Source: Diaporthe sp. PMI_573
Lineage: Eukaryota > Ascomycota > Sordariomycetes > Diaporthales > Diaporthaceae
Direction: 5' to 3'
Length of the DNA: 64,000 nucleotides
NCBI GenBank assembly: GCA_021399435.1
Contig: JAJTUP010000004.1
Span: 1,302,001 to 1,366,000 of the forward strand
Shown here: piece by piece, positions 1 through 9,813 of the stretch
Numbering within the stretch: the stretch's first letter is position 1
Layout of the letters: every line of letters begins with the position of its first letter
Notes under the pieces: model-generated
The model's database searches: none
Seen by the model: the letters and a program-made list of their open reading frames with translations, nothing else
Told to the model about the DNA's origin: nothing
Program-made: the position numbers and the translations under genes

Positions 1-1151
1 GATGGACGACGACGCGGTCGCTACTTCTGTTGCTGTTGGTGAGGGGATGCTGCTGATGTCTGTTGCTGTCGCGGTTGCGTTTGTGCTGTGTGACACGGGG
101 TAAGTCAGCCTTTTTTGCTTCTTTGCGGTGTGTGTCTTTGCTTTGGCTCCACGCTGGGCCGTGTGCACCAAAGCATATCGGCCGTCCCATGAATGTTGTC
201 CCCACACCAACTCGTTCGTTCCCGTCTCTGCCGTTTTCCCCGCGAGCCGATCCGCGCCTGGGTTTCACCTGCGACAACTTTGTCCCGCGATTTTTGGAAC
301 GGGGGACGACCCGGGAAGAGCCGGATGTCCCCCTCGTCCCAACTCTGTTTTTCCCATCTCTCCAGGACACGTGTGTCGCACAGATCGTGGGGTGACAAAG
401 AAGCGAAGGAAGAACACGACAGAAAAAAGAATCTGACTCACCTCGAGCTGTCAGCCTGCGTCCCTAACCCCACACCAACCCCAACTGCGACGCCGGCAAC
501 GATCACAAACACGACCACGGCCAGCACGCACCAAAACACCACCTTCCGCACGCCGCATATCTTCTTGTCGCGAGCCTGTTGCTGCTGCTTCTCCGTCTCG
601 AACGGGTTGTGCCCGCCCTGGTATGTCGCGCTGCTGGTCTTGCTGTAGGGCTGGCTGACGGGGGTGTACAGGTTGTCGCCGCTCGGAGACACGGCCTCGG
701 GTAAGGGCCAGCCGCCGCCCATATTGTTGTGATGTGACGAGAAGACCACCTGCGGCGGCTGCGAGTGGCCGCCCCATGCCTTGTACTCGGCGTACTGTAT
801 CTCCGGGTCCGAGGGGGGTAGGGCCTCGGGCAGGTGGCTGTCGGAGACCTCCAGGCCTGGCTCGACGACCTGCAGGCCCGAGTAGTCGTCGCGGTTGATC
901 AGGTGTCTTCGGTCGTCGGTGGTAGTGGCGGTCGTGGTTGTGAGGTTGGTGCTAGGGCTGCTGGTGATGTCGCTGGCGGGGCCTCTTGGGCCCTCGGCAG
1001 CCATCTTGGCGCCCGTGGTCCCGGAATGGACCCGCACCTTCTGGTCGTCCGGACCCGGCGGAGGGGGCAGCACGGTCTCCGGGTCATCGCTGGGCGGGAG
1101 TTGAAACATGGCCGCGTCGGAAAGCGACAATCTGAGAACCGCGGAAGACAT
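1..1151 (-). CDS. Single-pass membrane protein, N-terminal part (runs off left edge)
   Basis: Two exons are visible. Exon 1 runs from the ATG at 1151 (or the in-frame ATG at 1109, beginning MFQLPPSDD) to 442, where GTGAGT follows. Exon 2 begins at 85 after CACAG and leaves the window. The join is in frame. The first ~210 residues are polar and Pro/Ser/Asp-rich with no signal peptide. A short basic/Cys stretch (KKICGVRK) is followed by one strongly hydrophobic segment rich in Val/Ala/Gly, then a Thr/Ser/Ala-rich stalk starting in exon 2. This is the layout of fungal type II/III plasma-membrane proteins with a cytosolic Pro-rich tail, one helix and an extracellular domain that would lie beyond the window. 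The intron (441-86, 356 nt) is long for this genome. I do not recognise the family; the start codon is uncertain. Confidence 0.6.
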
Positions 1152-2459
1152 GTTTGCTTGGCGGCGGGGATTGAGGGCGGAGGAAGTGGACAAGATGTTT
1201 TGTCGACCCGGGGCCGGCGGCGCGAGCCATATATGAGACGTGTGACAGACCGCCCTTGTTGGGGTTCCCAAAAGGTCTGTACTCCGGTTGCTAGGGTAGC
1301 TTTGGCCGGCGTGGGCTGGGTTCGTGGGATAGTCGACCGGCCGTGCGTTGTTTCACCGAGGCCTAATTGGGCGGCACCAATGCACCGCTCCTGGAAGCCT
1401 TGCAGGAGACGTTGACTTTATTCCATGGACCTGCCAGGTCCGCTAGTGCTGGAGAGGGCCGCATCTCTGGTTCCTGATAACCTCTGTACGTGGGTAAGAG
1501 ATGGTTATATGAGGTCTCCAGATATATCAGAGTTGAAAAAATGAATGAAAAAAAAGCCGAAACAAAGCGAATTTGTCACCAGTGGCATAACTTGCAACTT
1601 TCAAAAAGGCAGCAAAAAACAACGCTCATTCCACGTATTCGAACGCACTCTGTGGCAGCTGTTGTAAGCCCAAAAAGTTTTATTATCATCAATTGAGGGC
1701 CAAACACCATCATCCTTACAGTCCCATCACCCCAGAAAATCCTCAGCCGTCAGTAGTGAGACCTCAGGTCGAGGTCGCAGATCCTGCCGCAGCGCGGGAA
1801 GCTTGGTCAGAGTAATAAAGATCATGCAGTGACAAGGCTCGAGCATCTTTTCCCTCTTGACCACAGCGATGGTCTGACCGAACCAAAATATGGCTGCCGT
1901 CACAAACATGACCATGGTGGTAACCTGCGGGCAGGTTTCCTATAAACCACGCCCAGCTTGACGTCTAGTCTATTGGTTTGTTTTCATGGGCGCAACATGT
2001 ATTTGCAATGCTCCTCTCGGAGGATTTCAGTCGCACAACAAAATGTAAGCTTACAGTTGTGTGATGAGGGAGCACTGGTTTGCAGATTGGAAAGTCACTG
2101 TCTAAAGCTTGCGTAGCGAATCTCACTGTAATCGTCTATTAAGATACATTGTCTCTTGTCCTCATACGACACTCATTGTCGTTCCGGCTTAGTAGAAGGA
2201 TTTAAAAAATACAAATAGTCCATACAATTGTGTGATATATGGCTCGCAAATCATCCCTCATTTTGCATGGAGCTATTATTCAGAAAGGATTTGGCGGATC
2301 GGCGTCCGCCGTGTGGCTTCGCCTAACCCCAGTACGAACCTGCGTCATTGATCTTAGTTTCAAGTCTAACAGCCCTGCCTACAACCTATTCTCAGCTCCT
2401 GCTCCGAGTTTCAGTCGACCTCCTCACATATTATATTTACCGGAATTCGGTAAGAAGTA
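1152..2459. other. Intergenic region between the membrane protein and the MFS gene
   Basis: This is the shared upstream region of two divergent genes. It holds a perfect 7-bp inverted repeat with a 2-base spacer at 1922-1937 and a TTTAAAAAATAC element near 2200 that could serve as a TATA box for the transporter. On the minus strand a 62-codon reading frame (1915-1727) encodes a hydrophobic start and a basic tail, but no upstream exon was found, so I do not call it a gene. Confidence 0.4.
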
Positions 2460-4063
2460 ATGTCGAATCATGACGAGCAATCGCTGCTGTTACAGCAAAA
2501 CAGGGAGCAGGATGAAGAAAAGCCGCAGACCATCGAGTTCTCCAAGGAGGATGACGCCAACCCCAGAGCATGGCCACGCTCCAAGAAGCTTACGAACATC
2601 GCAGTTGTTGCGATGATGGCGAGTAAGTATATTTGCAAAGAACATCAAAGCTTTCACCTTGCTGATACTTCCAAGTTCTCAGTCCACTTGCCAGCTCCAT
2701 GTTCACGCCCGGAATTAACTCTATCGCGGAAGACCTCGGCACCACAATGAACGTCGTCATAGGTGCGACCACAGGATTCACCGTGATGCTTGGATTCGGA
2801 CCTCTCGTCCTTGCGCCCTTGTCCGAGACGTTCGGCCGGATGATGCTGTATCTGTCGTGCTTCTCAGTCTTTACGCTGCTCCAGATCCCGACGGCATTAA
2901 GTCCCAACGTGGAGACCCTGATTGCTATGAGAGTGCTCTCAGGTGCCGTTGGCAGTGTTGGCATAGCAAATGGCGGTGGAACGATCAGTGATACGTTTGA
3001 GTCTCATGAGAGGGCGGGTGTTTATGGATGGTACCTGCTTGGTCCGCTGCTAGGGTAGGCGATCCCATGACCGAACTATGCGAGAACCAAACATTAACGG
3101 TCAGGTTTTGACAGGCCGACTATTGGACCCCTTTTCGGTGGTCTCATAGTCCAAAGACTCGGCTGGCGCTGGATATTCGGGGTCTTGGCGATAGTCTGCG
3201 GAATCAACACACTCGCGGGATTCTTCTTCTTAAGGGAGACCTACGCTCCCGTCATTCTCGCCAAACGCATGCGGGATCTCGAAAGCGACGGCGGCCGACA
3301 GGGTCGATACCGCTTCGCCGGCTAAGACACACGCCCTCTCTCCTCCAGGCTTGCGACCGCCTTTTCAAGGCCACTCCGGATATTCATCCAACCCATCGTC
3401 CTAACCTTGAGTCTCTATCAGGCTCTCATATTTGGTACCACATACAGTCTCTACACCAATTTCGAAGCCATTTACAGTGGCATATACGGGTTCAACACGG
3501 AACAAGTTGGCCTGATGTACCTTTTCCCTGGAGTCGGTTTTCTCATTGCTGTGCGGCTCATCGTGCCACGTATCGACGATGTCTACAACGCGCTGACGCG
3601 CCGCAACAATAACATATCGAAACCAGAATATCGACTCCCTCTGGCGAATATCGGCGCCATTCTCGTGCCTGCCTCTCTGTTTTGGTTCGCGTGGACGGTT
3701 GAGTCTGAGGCACCATGGCTGGCGACTATCGCCAGCACGCTGTTTTTCGGAATCGGCCAGGTTCTGGTCGTCAACTGCGTCCAGAACTACTACATCGACT
3801 CCTTTGAGAAGTATGCGGCATCAGCCATTGCCGCTGGGGCAGTCTTTAGATCTGTGGTTGGGGGAATCACGCCACTGTTGGCACCATCGCTTTTTGACGC
3901 ATTAGGATATGGGTGGGGGATATCGGTCTTTGCCTTCCTGGCGGTTGCACTCGCCCCGGCTCCTGTAGTGTTTTACAGATTTGGCGAAAGAATTAGAGAG
4001 TCATTCCTGGATTTGAGATATAGCATGTTCAGGGCTTCTTCCGAAAGATTACATAGAAATTGA
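2460..4063 (+). pseudogene. MFS transporter (DHA1 drug/polyamine type) with an in-frame stop
   Basis: Three exons: 2460-2622, 2676-3054, 3115-4063, joined by a 53-nt and a 60-nt intron with good signals. The conceptual product is ~496 residues with a ~45-residue hydrophilic N-terminus and 12 expected helices. Family features visible are LSPLASSMFTPG in the first loop, PLSETFGRMM in the loop 2-3 motif, RVLSGAVGS, GPTIGPLFGG and the helix 7 start QPIVLTLSLYQALIFG. Members of this family export drugs, polyamines or fungal metabolites at the plasma membrane by proton antiport. Codon 251 (3323-3325) is TAA, in the cytosolic loop between the two six-helix halves. Reading continues in the same frame with perfect family similarity on both sides. 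I tested GT and GC donors near it and none restores the frame with the available acceptors. It is probably a pseudogene or a strain-specific null; sequencing error or stop readthrough are alternatives. Confidence 0.72.
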
Positions 4064-5315
4064 TGGTTGTGCCAGAAAAGGGCTTCTTGTTCCTCATTTC
4101 TACATGGGTTATTAATTTCTTGGTAAGGAAACTTAAGTGCTCAGGTCCTCTTTGAGTATTATCTAGTCCCGTCCGGCTGTTGAGCACCGGGGGGTTCTGC
4201 ACCCATCTCACTCATTGTTGCCTCAGCGCATGATCCAAGCCGCCAAAGAACTCCTCGGAGCCATCTCCCTTCCGCCGCTTCATACTTGACCACAACCGCC
4301 GGGCATCGCTTCTGACATGTAGTATCTCCTTCAGCTAAGGAGCGCGCTCATAGATTGCCTGTGATTATGGTACACTCGCGTTGGCTCACCAAGGCAAATG
4401 TGATAGGCGTGTAGAATGAGACGACGTTGGAGATAAAGTCGGGAGACATATATTAATGAATTCAACGGTTTGTTTGTGATTCTGCCGACGCATCTCAGGC
4501 TCGTGCTCTATGTCCGAACGTATGTGCACCGGCGGCTCGCCTTTGTCATCGACGATCAAGTCGCATGCGGCAATCGAGAATTCGATTTCAGTCAGTATGA
4601 TCGGAACAATAATCAATTATGGACAGAAACATTGTGGCTCACAGAAGTAAATGACTGCGAATTCGCCGCTGAACAGCTGGGTTAAGCAATGTTATGAATC
4701 CATTGCTTAATGCACTAATGACAAGCTCACTTTCATGGTCTGTCGTCTGTCCTATTTGATGGCAATGAGGACGATGGTAGCGCACGGAAAGGCCAAAAAG
4801 AAAAGTTACTTGCTAGTCCTACACAATACACTGCCGGCTTAAACGCTTTTTAGCTTCTTGACTTCGCTCATTGGTATTTGTCCGACAAACTCTCCACACT
4901 TACGAGTCGGTGTGTGTCTTGGCACCCAGCTGGATTTGAGACATTGTACATAATCGATCATGACATTCACACATGAGTTCCTAAATCCGCTAACGGGACT
5001 CTCTCGGACCAATCCATGCAATTTTTCACAATCTACCGAGCTTAAAACCTGTACATAAGAACCACCAATTTAATTGAATAATTGCCGGAGTTGGTAGTAT
5101 GCCAGGTTCAGGGGTCTCTGACTACCGTTGAGATAAGAGAAATCGTCGCCGAACTGTGGATATGTCATTTCCCAAATTCACGTGAGCAACTTTGCGGAGA
5201 CCAAGCCGCTAAGTATTTGTAGAGGTGGAATTCCTCACCCGCAGCTCGGTCCGTCTAAGTGCCTCATGCTTCACGGCCCAGCTGTTCTCGGCAATCCTCA
5301 GAACTCCAAGAGAAC
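4064..5315. other. Intergenic region, MFS gene to C69-like gene
   Basis: This 1.25-kb stretch lies between two genes in the same orientation. Short open frames occur on both strands, but none has family similarity, splice context or a hydrophobic leader worth calling. The last few hundred bases should contain the promoter of the downstream secreted hydrolase. Confidence 0.4.
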
Positions 5316-6887
5316 ATGATGTTGCCACTAGCCACGCTGGCGGCCAGCATTTTGCTGGCCACTCCAGCCCGCGCCAGCTACGCCTTTTACGTGGGTAAAA
5401 ACCTCACCGCGGATGGCAGTGTCCTCCTCGGCGGCACGGGCGAGGAGGTCTCTAGCCACTGGCTTCAACTATTCCCGGCCCTCGACCACCCGCCCAACGC
5501 CACCGTCACCGTCGGCGTGACCAAGGATGCATCCTTCCCCGGGGAGCTCATCCAGATCCCGCAGGTGAACCACACGTTCCGGTACCTGAGCATGGAGTAC
5601 TCGGACTACGAAGGGTTCCCGGCGCCGCTGACCAACGGCGGCCTCAACGAGAAAGGGGTCGCGGTCCGCGACGTCTGGGCGGACAACCGCCAGGAGCTTC
5701 TGGATATGACGCCGAACCCCCAGCGTGGGCTGCAGTACAGCGATCAGGCCCGCATCGTCATGGAGCGGGCCAGCACGGCACGCGAAGGGGTTGAGCTCAT
5801 CGGGGAGCTCATCAAGCAGTACGGCGATTCCACCTACGGCGGCAACTCTCATCTCATTGCCGACAAGGATGAAGGCTGGGTCGTCTGGGAGATGGCAGGT
5901 GGTGCTGGTCTCTGGGCCGCGCAGCGGCTGGGTCCTAACGATGTCCGAGTCTCGTATCCCGGCTACATCGAGGATTTCCCCGTCGACTTTGCTGAAAACC
6001 CGGACTTCATGGGTTCCGACAACATCGTCTCCTTCGCGGTGGAGCAGGGCTGGTGGAACTCCAGCTCTGGCAAGCCATTCAATATTTTCGACGTCTACGG
6101 CCCGCAGGACCCGAGATACAAGGCCCGCGACGGGGGTTACAAGTTCATGTCCCAGGCGGCCCTGGAGAATGCCACGCTCGCGATGGCGCCCCTGACCGAG
6201 GAGAAGCTCATGCAGCGGGTGCGCGACCACCGCATCGCCGACGACGAGGCGGGCTACGGGCAGGTCGTCCGCTTGCACGCGGATATCACCGACAGCGACA
6301 TGCTGCGGATCTGGAACGCGCCGACGGGCTCCGTCGCGGCGCCGTTTACACCCTGGTGGCTCGGCGTCCAGAGCATCCCGCCCGAGTTCGGCGAGCACAG
6401 GTACCTGACCACGGGCGCGTCGAGCAGCTTCCTCAACCCGGACTTCCAGCTCCAGGAGGCATCGGTGTTTGCGGGGCGCGTCTTCAAGCGCGTGCTCTAC
6501 TACATGTGCTCCGACCCGAACCGGTACCTACCCGTCGTGACGGAGATGCTCACGCAGTTTGAGAACAAGACGCGAGGTCAGGTTGAGGAGTGGGTGGAGA
6601 AATCGGCGTACCTTTTGATCCAAGGCGGTCAGCGGGAGGCTGCTCAGTCTTTGCTCACCTTCTACGCTCACTCGCGGGCGGCAGAGGCTCTGGAGATTGG
6701 TCAGACGCTGAACAGTGCGCTTGATGGTTACATCAAATTGACTGGACAATGGCGGTCGCCAGTGGGCAGTGAGATCAACGACAGCAATGAGGGCAACGAG
6801 ACTGTCAACTGCCTGGTCGGATACGATCCGGACCAGCCTGAATATCTGCAGCCACCTTCACCTCAAAAGCGGTTACTAGGTCTCTGA
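5316..6887 (+). CDS. Secreted C69-like N-terminal nucleophile hydrolase (dipeptidase family)
   Basis: Intronless, 523 aa from the ATG at 5316. An in-frame ATG 57 nt upstream would add a polar leader in front of the signal peptide and is less likely. Residues 1-20 form a signal peptide ending ARA, so cleavage would expose Ser21. The segment SYAFYVGKNLTADGS matches the start of mature C69 peptidases, where Cys lies six residues before the conserved Gly-Lys. Here that residue is Ser. Other family stretches are GGLNEKGVAVRDVW, DLLD-like MTPNPQ and YGGNSHLIADKDEGWVVWE. Several N-glycosylation sequons support secretion. C69 enzymes are Ntn hydrolases that cleave dipeptides or related amides; the substrate here is unknown. 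The gene converges with the GH2 gene, with 298 bp between stop codons. Confidence 0.82.
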   Translation: MMLPLATLAASILLATPARASYAFYVGKNLTADGSVLLGGTGEEVSSHWLQLFPALDHPPNATVTVGVTKDASFPGELIQIPQVNHTFRYLSMEYSDYEGFPAPLTNGGLNEKGVAVRDVWADNRQELLDMTPNPQRGLQYSDQARIVMERASTAREGVELIGELIKQYGDSTYGGNSHLIADKDEGWVVWEMAGGAGLWAAQRLGPNDVRVSYPGYIEDFPVDFAENPDFMGSDNIVSFAVEQGWWNSSSGKPFNIFDVYGPQDPRYKARDGGYKFMSQAALENATLAMAPLTEEKLMQRVRDHRIADDEAGYGQVVRLHADITDSDMLRIWNAPTGSVAAPFTPWWLGVQSIPPEFGEHRYLTTGASSSFLNPDFQLQEASVFAGRVFKRVLYYMCSDPNRYLPVVTEMLTQFENKTRGQVEEWVEKSAYLLIQGGQREAAQSLLTFYAHSRAAEALEIGQTLNSALDGYIKLTGQWRSPVGSEINDSNEGNETVNCLVGYDPDQPEYLQPPSPQKRLLGL

Positions 6888-7185
6888 TACTGGTCTAGCT
6901 CATTTTGGGATCTAGTGATGCTCCGTCATCAACTCGACCGCCTTCATAAAAAGAATAATATTTACAGCGCTATTGCCGCTGTCAACGTCATATGGCAAGA
7001 CAGTAACAGCTGCCTACTTGAGTTATCTGGTGCTAGGCTCTTGAGTCCTTCATCGTGTAATATATTGGAACCCCAGCTCATCCCAGACACGTGTTGTGGT
7101 GTCTTAGGAAGAAAGCTGAAACAACAGTTCTCCGGGTTACACTGAAAGGTTCACTCCATAATTATTGACCTCGCATTGACTCTTT

Positions 7186-9813
7186 TTAAACGGCAACTAG
7201 GGTAATTTGAGCGGAGTTTAGACCGTCCGCCACAGCCGAGATTGTGATCTCTCCTGCTTGCCCTGCCCAAGTGCGGACTACAGCCAAAGCCAGGCCACTG
7301 AAAGTCCTCCGAGTCAAAGATGGAAATGGTGTTTGGTCGGACGGATCCCCATTGTCAGTTGACACGATCTCACCAGGACCAGAAATGGAGAAGGTAACAC
7401 TATCAGTCGCGTAGGGGACGATGTCGTCCAACCCATCAGTCACAGCCACGGTGACAAAAGACAGGTCGTACCCATCCGCCGTGATGGTAGTGCGGTCAGC
7501 CGTCACGTTCAGCCCCTCGGCTGGACCGACGGTCCTCTTGCTCGCCTCTGCCCACACATCTCCGTTCTTGTATGTCACAACGCGAAGATCGCCGGGCGAG
7601 TATGTGACATTATCCCAGCGGAAGCGGTATGTGAGCGACTCTTTAACCAGGCGGCCAGCCGACTCTCCGTTCACAAACAGTTCAGCCTCGTGGGCCGACG
7701 AAAATGCATGGACAGGAGTGACCTTCCCAACACGGTCGGGCCAATTCCAATGCGGCAGAATGTGTACACTTGGAAGGTCGTCCCGCCACCTTGACTGATA
7801 GAGGAAGAATCTATCCTTCTTGAACCCAGCCAGATCGATGATCCCGAAATACGAGCTGCGCGCAAGCGGGAAGGCATCATACGGTGTCGGCTCCCCGAGG
7901 TAGTCGCAACCACTCCATACATACTCGCCTGCAACATAAGGGTACGTATCCTGCTGCGTGAAGACCTTGTCCGGGCCCGTGGCCCAGACCGGCGCATAGA
8001 GCTCATACGCACTAATCTGCAACGAGGTTGAATTGCCTCCCTGGCCGTCGCTGACTATCTGGCTCTTGTTTCCCACGACTGGGAATATGTATGTGCCCCG
8101 CGTGCTCACTGCAGAAGAACTCTCGCTTGTCCAGAGTAGCTTTTCTGGGTACGCGTCGTGGAACCCCGGGAACGCGCTGGCCCACGAGGTGCCCCGACCC
8201 TCGCCCTGGTAGTTCAGGCTTAGGACGTCCATTATTTCGGCAACGGTATCGTTCGGCTGCGCCTGGTCGAAGGACATTGTCACGGGTCGTGAAGGGTCCT
8301 CGCTGAGGACAATGTCGCGTAGTACTCGTGCAGTCTCTGCGCCTGCCGCGGTCCGCTGTTCGGGGATCTCGTTTCCTATGCTCCACAGTATCACAGAGGG
8401 GTGATTGAGGTCACGGCGGACCAGAGACCGCGTGTCAGGCTCGTGCCAGTCTGGAAACAACAGATGGTAATCGTTCGGGACTTTCGCCACGTTCCAGGCG
8501 TCAAACGATTCATCCATCACCAGAAAGCCGAGGCGATCTGCTAGATCCAGGAACTCGGGTGCGGGTGGGTTGTGCGACATTCGAAGAGTATTGGATCCCA
8601 TCTCCTGGAGTGTCTGGAGCTGCCGCTCGGCCGCTCTCACATTAAAAGCGGCTCCCAAACTGCCGTGATCATGATGATTGTTGGTCCCTCGGGTTCGTAT
8701 GGCCTCACCGTTGACGATGAGGCCATCTGTGCCGTCAAAGGTCACCGACCGGATGCCGAATTGGGTCTCGTACTCATCAACGATCGAACCGTTTCCGACC
8801 AGCACTGTTGTCACAGCCTTGTAAAGATTGGGCGTCTGGGTTGGTGGTGGCCCCCAAAGCTGCGGGTTCGATATCGTGACAGAATTTTGTATGGACTGTT
8901 TCCTTCCTGCGGCAACTTGAATCGTCGCTTCAGGGAAAGTTGCCACTATTTCGTCACTTCCGGCAGGGTAAACGTCTGTTCTCACAACCACATCTTGGGT
9001 TGAGTTCGCTTTGTTCTCAACATCGACACCGATGTCAACTGTCGCTTCGTCTTCCGAGATAGATGGAGTAGTGATCCGTGTTCCGTATTGTCCAACATGG
9101 ACTGCATTGAGCTTGACAAGCCAAACATTCCGGTACATTCCCGCCCCTGGGTACCATCGTGACGAGTCAACGGCATTTTCCAACCGGACAGCGAGAACAT
9201 TCCCTTCGCCAACTTGAATATACGGTGTCAAGTCAAGGCGAAATGACGAATACCCGTAAGGCCAGCCACCCACGAGGATGCCGTTGAGCCAGACGCTCGC
9301 GTGAGACTGGGCACCATCGATATCAAGAAATATGGACTTTCCCACATCATCTCCCGTGACTGTAAGGCTTCGACGATACCATCCGACTCCATTGGTGGGA
9401 AGTCGGCCCATTCCACCGCTGATGCCAGGTGCACCAAAGGGACCCTTGATGGCCCAGTCGTGGGGTAGGTTCACGCTCTCCCACGACGAATCGTCGAAAC
9501 CAGCTTGGACATACTGGAGGTCATTCCCTGGAGGAGTACCGGATGGTCGCTCGTATTTGGTTCCGTTGATAATGAAATCATTTGCTGAAGGAAGTATCCA
9601 TGGCTTCAAGATGGGATCGTAAGATAGCGAGTCGGGGTTTGAGGCGAAGCGCGAGAATTTCCAGTCTCGGTTGATGCTGAGACGCTCCCGTACAGCAGAG
9701 GCGGCAGATCTGTCCGTGACACGTTCAGTGGGGTGAGAGACGACTGGCTGTAATATGAATGCCAGAATCAAGAACCTACAGGCTCTCTGCAATGTAAGAA
9801 GAAGGTCTGGCAT
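7186..9813 (-). CDS. Secreted glycoside hydrolase family 2 enzyme (beta-galactosidase-like)
   Basis: Intronless, 875 aa from the ATG at 9813, which directly precedes a hydrophobic signal sequence; an in-frame ATG at 9894 would bury it. Domain order is the sugar-binding jelly roll (NLPHDWAIKGPF; GVGWYRR; GAQSHASVWLNG; GAGMYRNVWL), the Ig-like domain, the TIM barrel (TNNHHDHGSLGAAFN; MGSNTLRMSHNPPAPE; GFLVMDESFDAW) and C-terminal beta domains. The acid/base is Glu482 in SIGNEIPE. The likely nucleophile is Glu564 in LWTSESSS, by comparison with GH2 enzymes carrying this C-terminal architecture. These enzymes release terminal beta-galactosyl or related residues from plant or microbial polysaccharides. 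A CreA-type hexamer (GCGGGG at 10080-10085) lies about 270 bp upstream, weak evidence for carbon repression. Beta-galactosidase is the best guess; other GH2 specificities are possible. Confidence 0.88.
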   Translation of the reverse strand: MPDLLLTLQRACRFLILAFILQPVVSHPTERVTDRSAASAVRERLSINRDWKFSRFASNPDSLSYDPILKPWILPSANDFIINGTKYERPSGTPPGNDLQYVQAGFDDSSWESVNLPHDWAIKGPFGAPGISGGMGRLPTNGVGWYRRSLTVTGDDVGKSIFLDIDGAQSHASVWLNGILVGGWPYGYSSFRLDLTPYIQVGEGNVLAVRLENAVDSSRWYPGAGMYRNVWLVKLNAVHVGQYGTRITTPSISEDEATVDIGVDVENKANSTQDVVVRTDVYPAGSDEIVATFPEATIQVAAGRKQSIQNSVTISNPQLWGPPPTQTPNLYKAVTTVLVGNGSIVDEYETQFGIRSVTFDGTDGLIVNGEAIRTRGTNNHHDHGSLGAAFNVRAAERQLQTLQEMGSNTLRMSHNPPAPEFLDLADRLGFLVMDESFDAWNVAKVPNDYHLLFPDWHEPDTRSLVRRDLNHPSVILWSIGNEIPEQRTAAGAETARVLRDIVLSEDPSRPVTMSFDQAQPNDTVAEIMDVLSLNYQGEGRGTSWASAFPGFHDAYPEKLLWTSESSSAVSTRGTYIFPVVGNKSQIVSDGQGGNSTSLQISAYELYAPVWATGPDKVFTQQDTYPYVAGEYVWSGCDYLGEPTPYDAFPLARSSYFGIIDLAGFKKDRFFLYQSRWRDDLPSVHILPHWNWPDRVGKVTPVHAFSSAHEAELFVNGESAGRLVKESLTYRFRWDNVTYSPGDLRVVTYKNGDVWAEASKRTVGPAEGLNVTADRTTITADGYDLSFVTVAVTDGLDDIVPYATDSVTFSISGPGEIVSTDNGDPSDQTPFPSLTRRTFSGLALAVVRTWAGQAGEITISAVADGLNSAQITLVAV

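Noticed and set aside
3301..3354. An intron that would remove the in-frame stop of the MFS gene
   Set aside because: The only nearby donor GTCGAT joins to the CTCCAG acceptor in the wrong frame and reaches a stop soon after; unspliced sequence on both sides is in one frame with conserved residues.
5469..6398. 309-codon minus-strand frame opposite the C69-like gene
   Set aside because: It is the antisense shadow of a conserved, signal-peptide-bearing coding region and has no family features.
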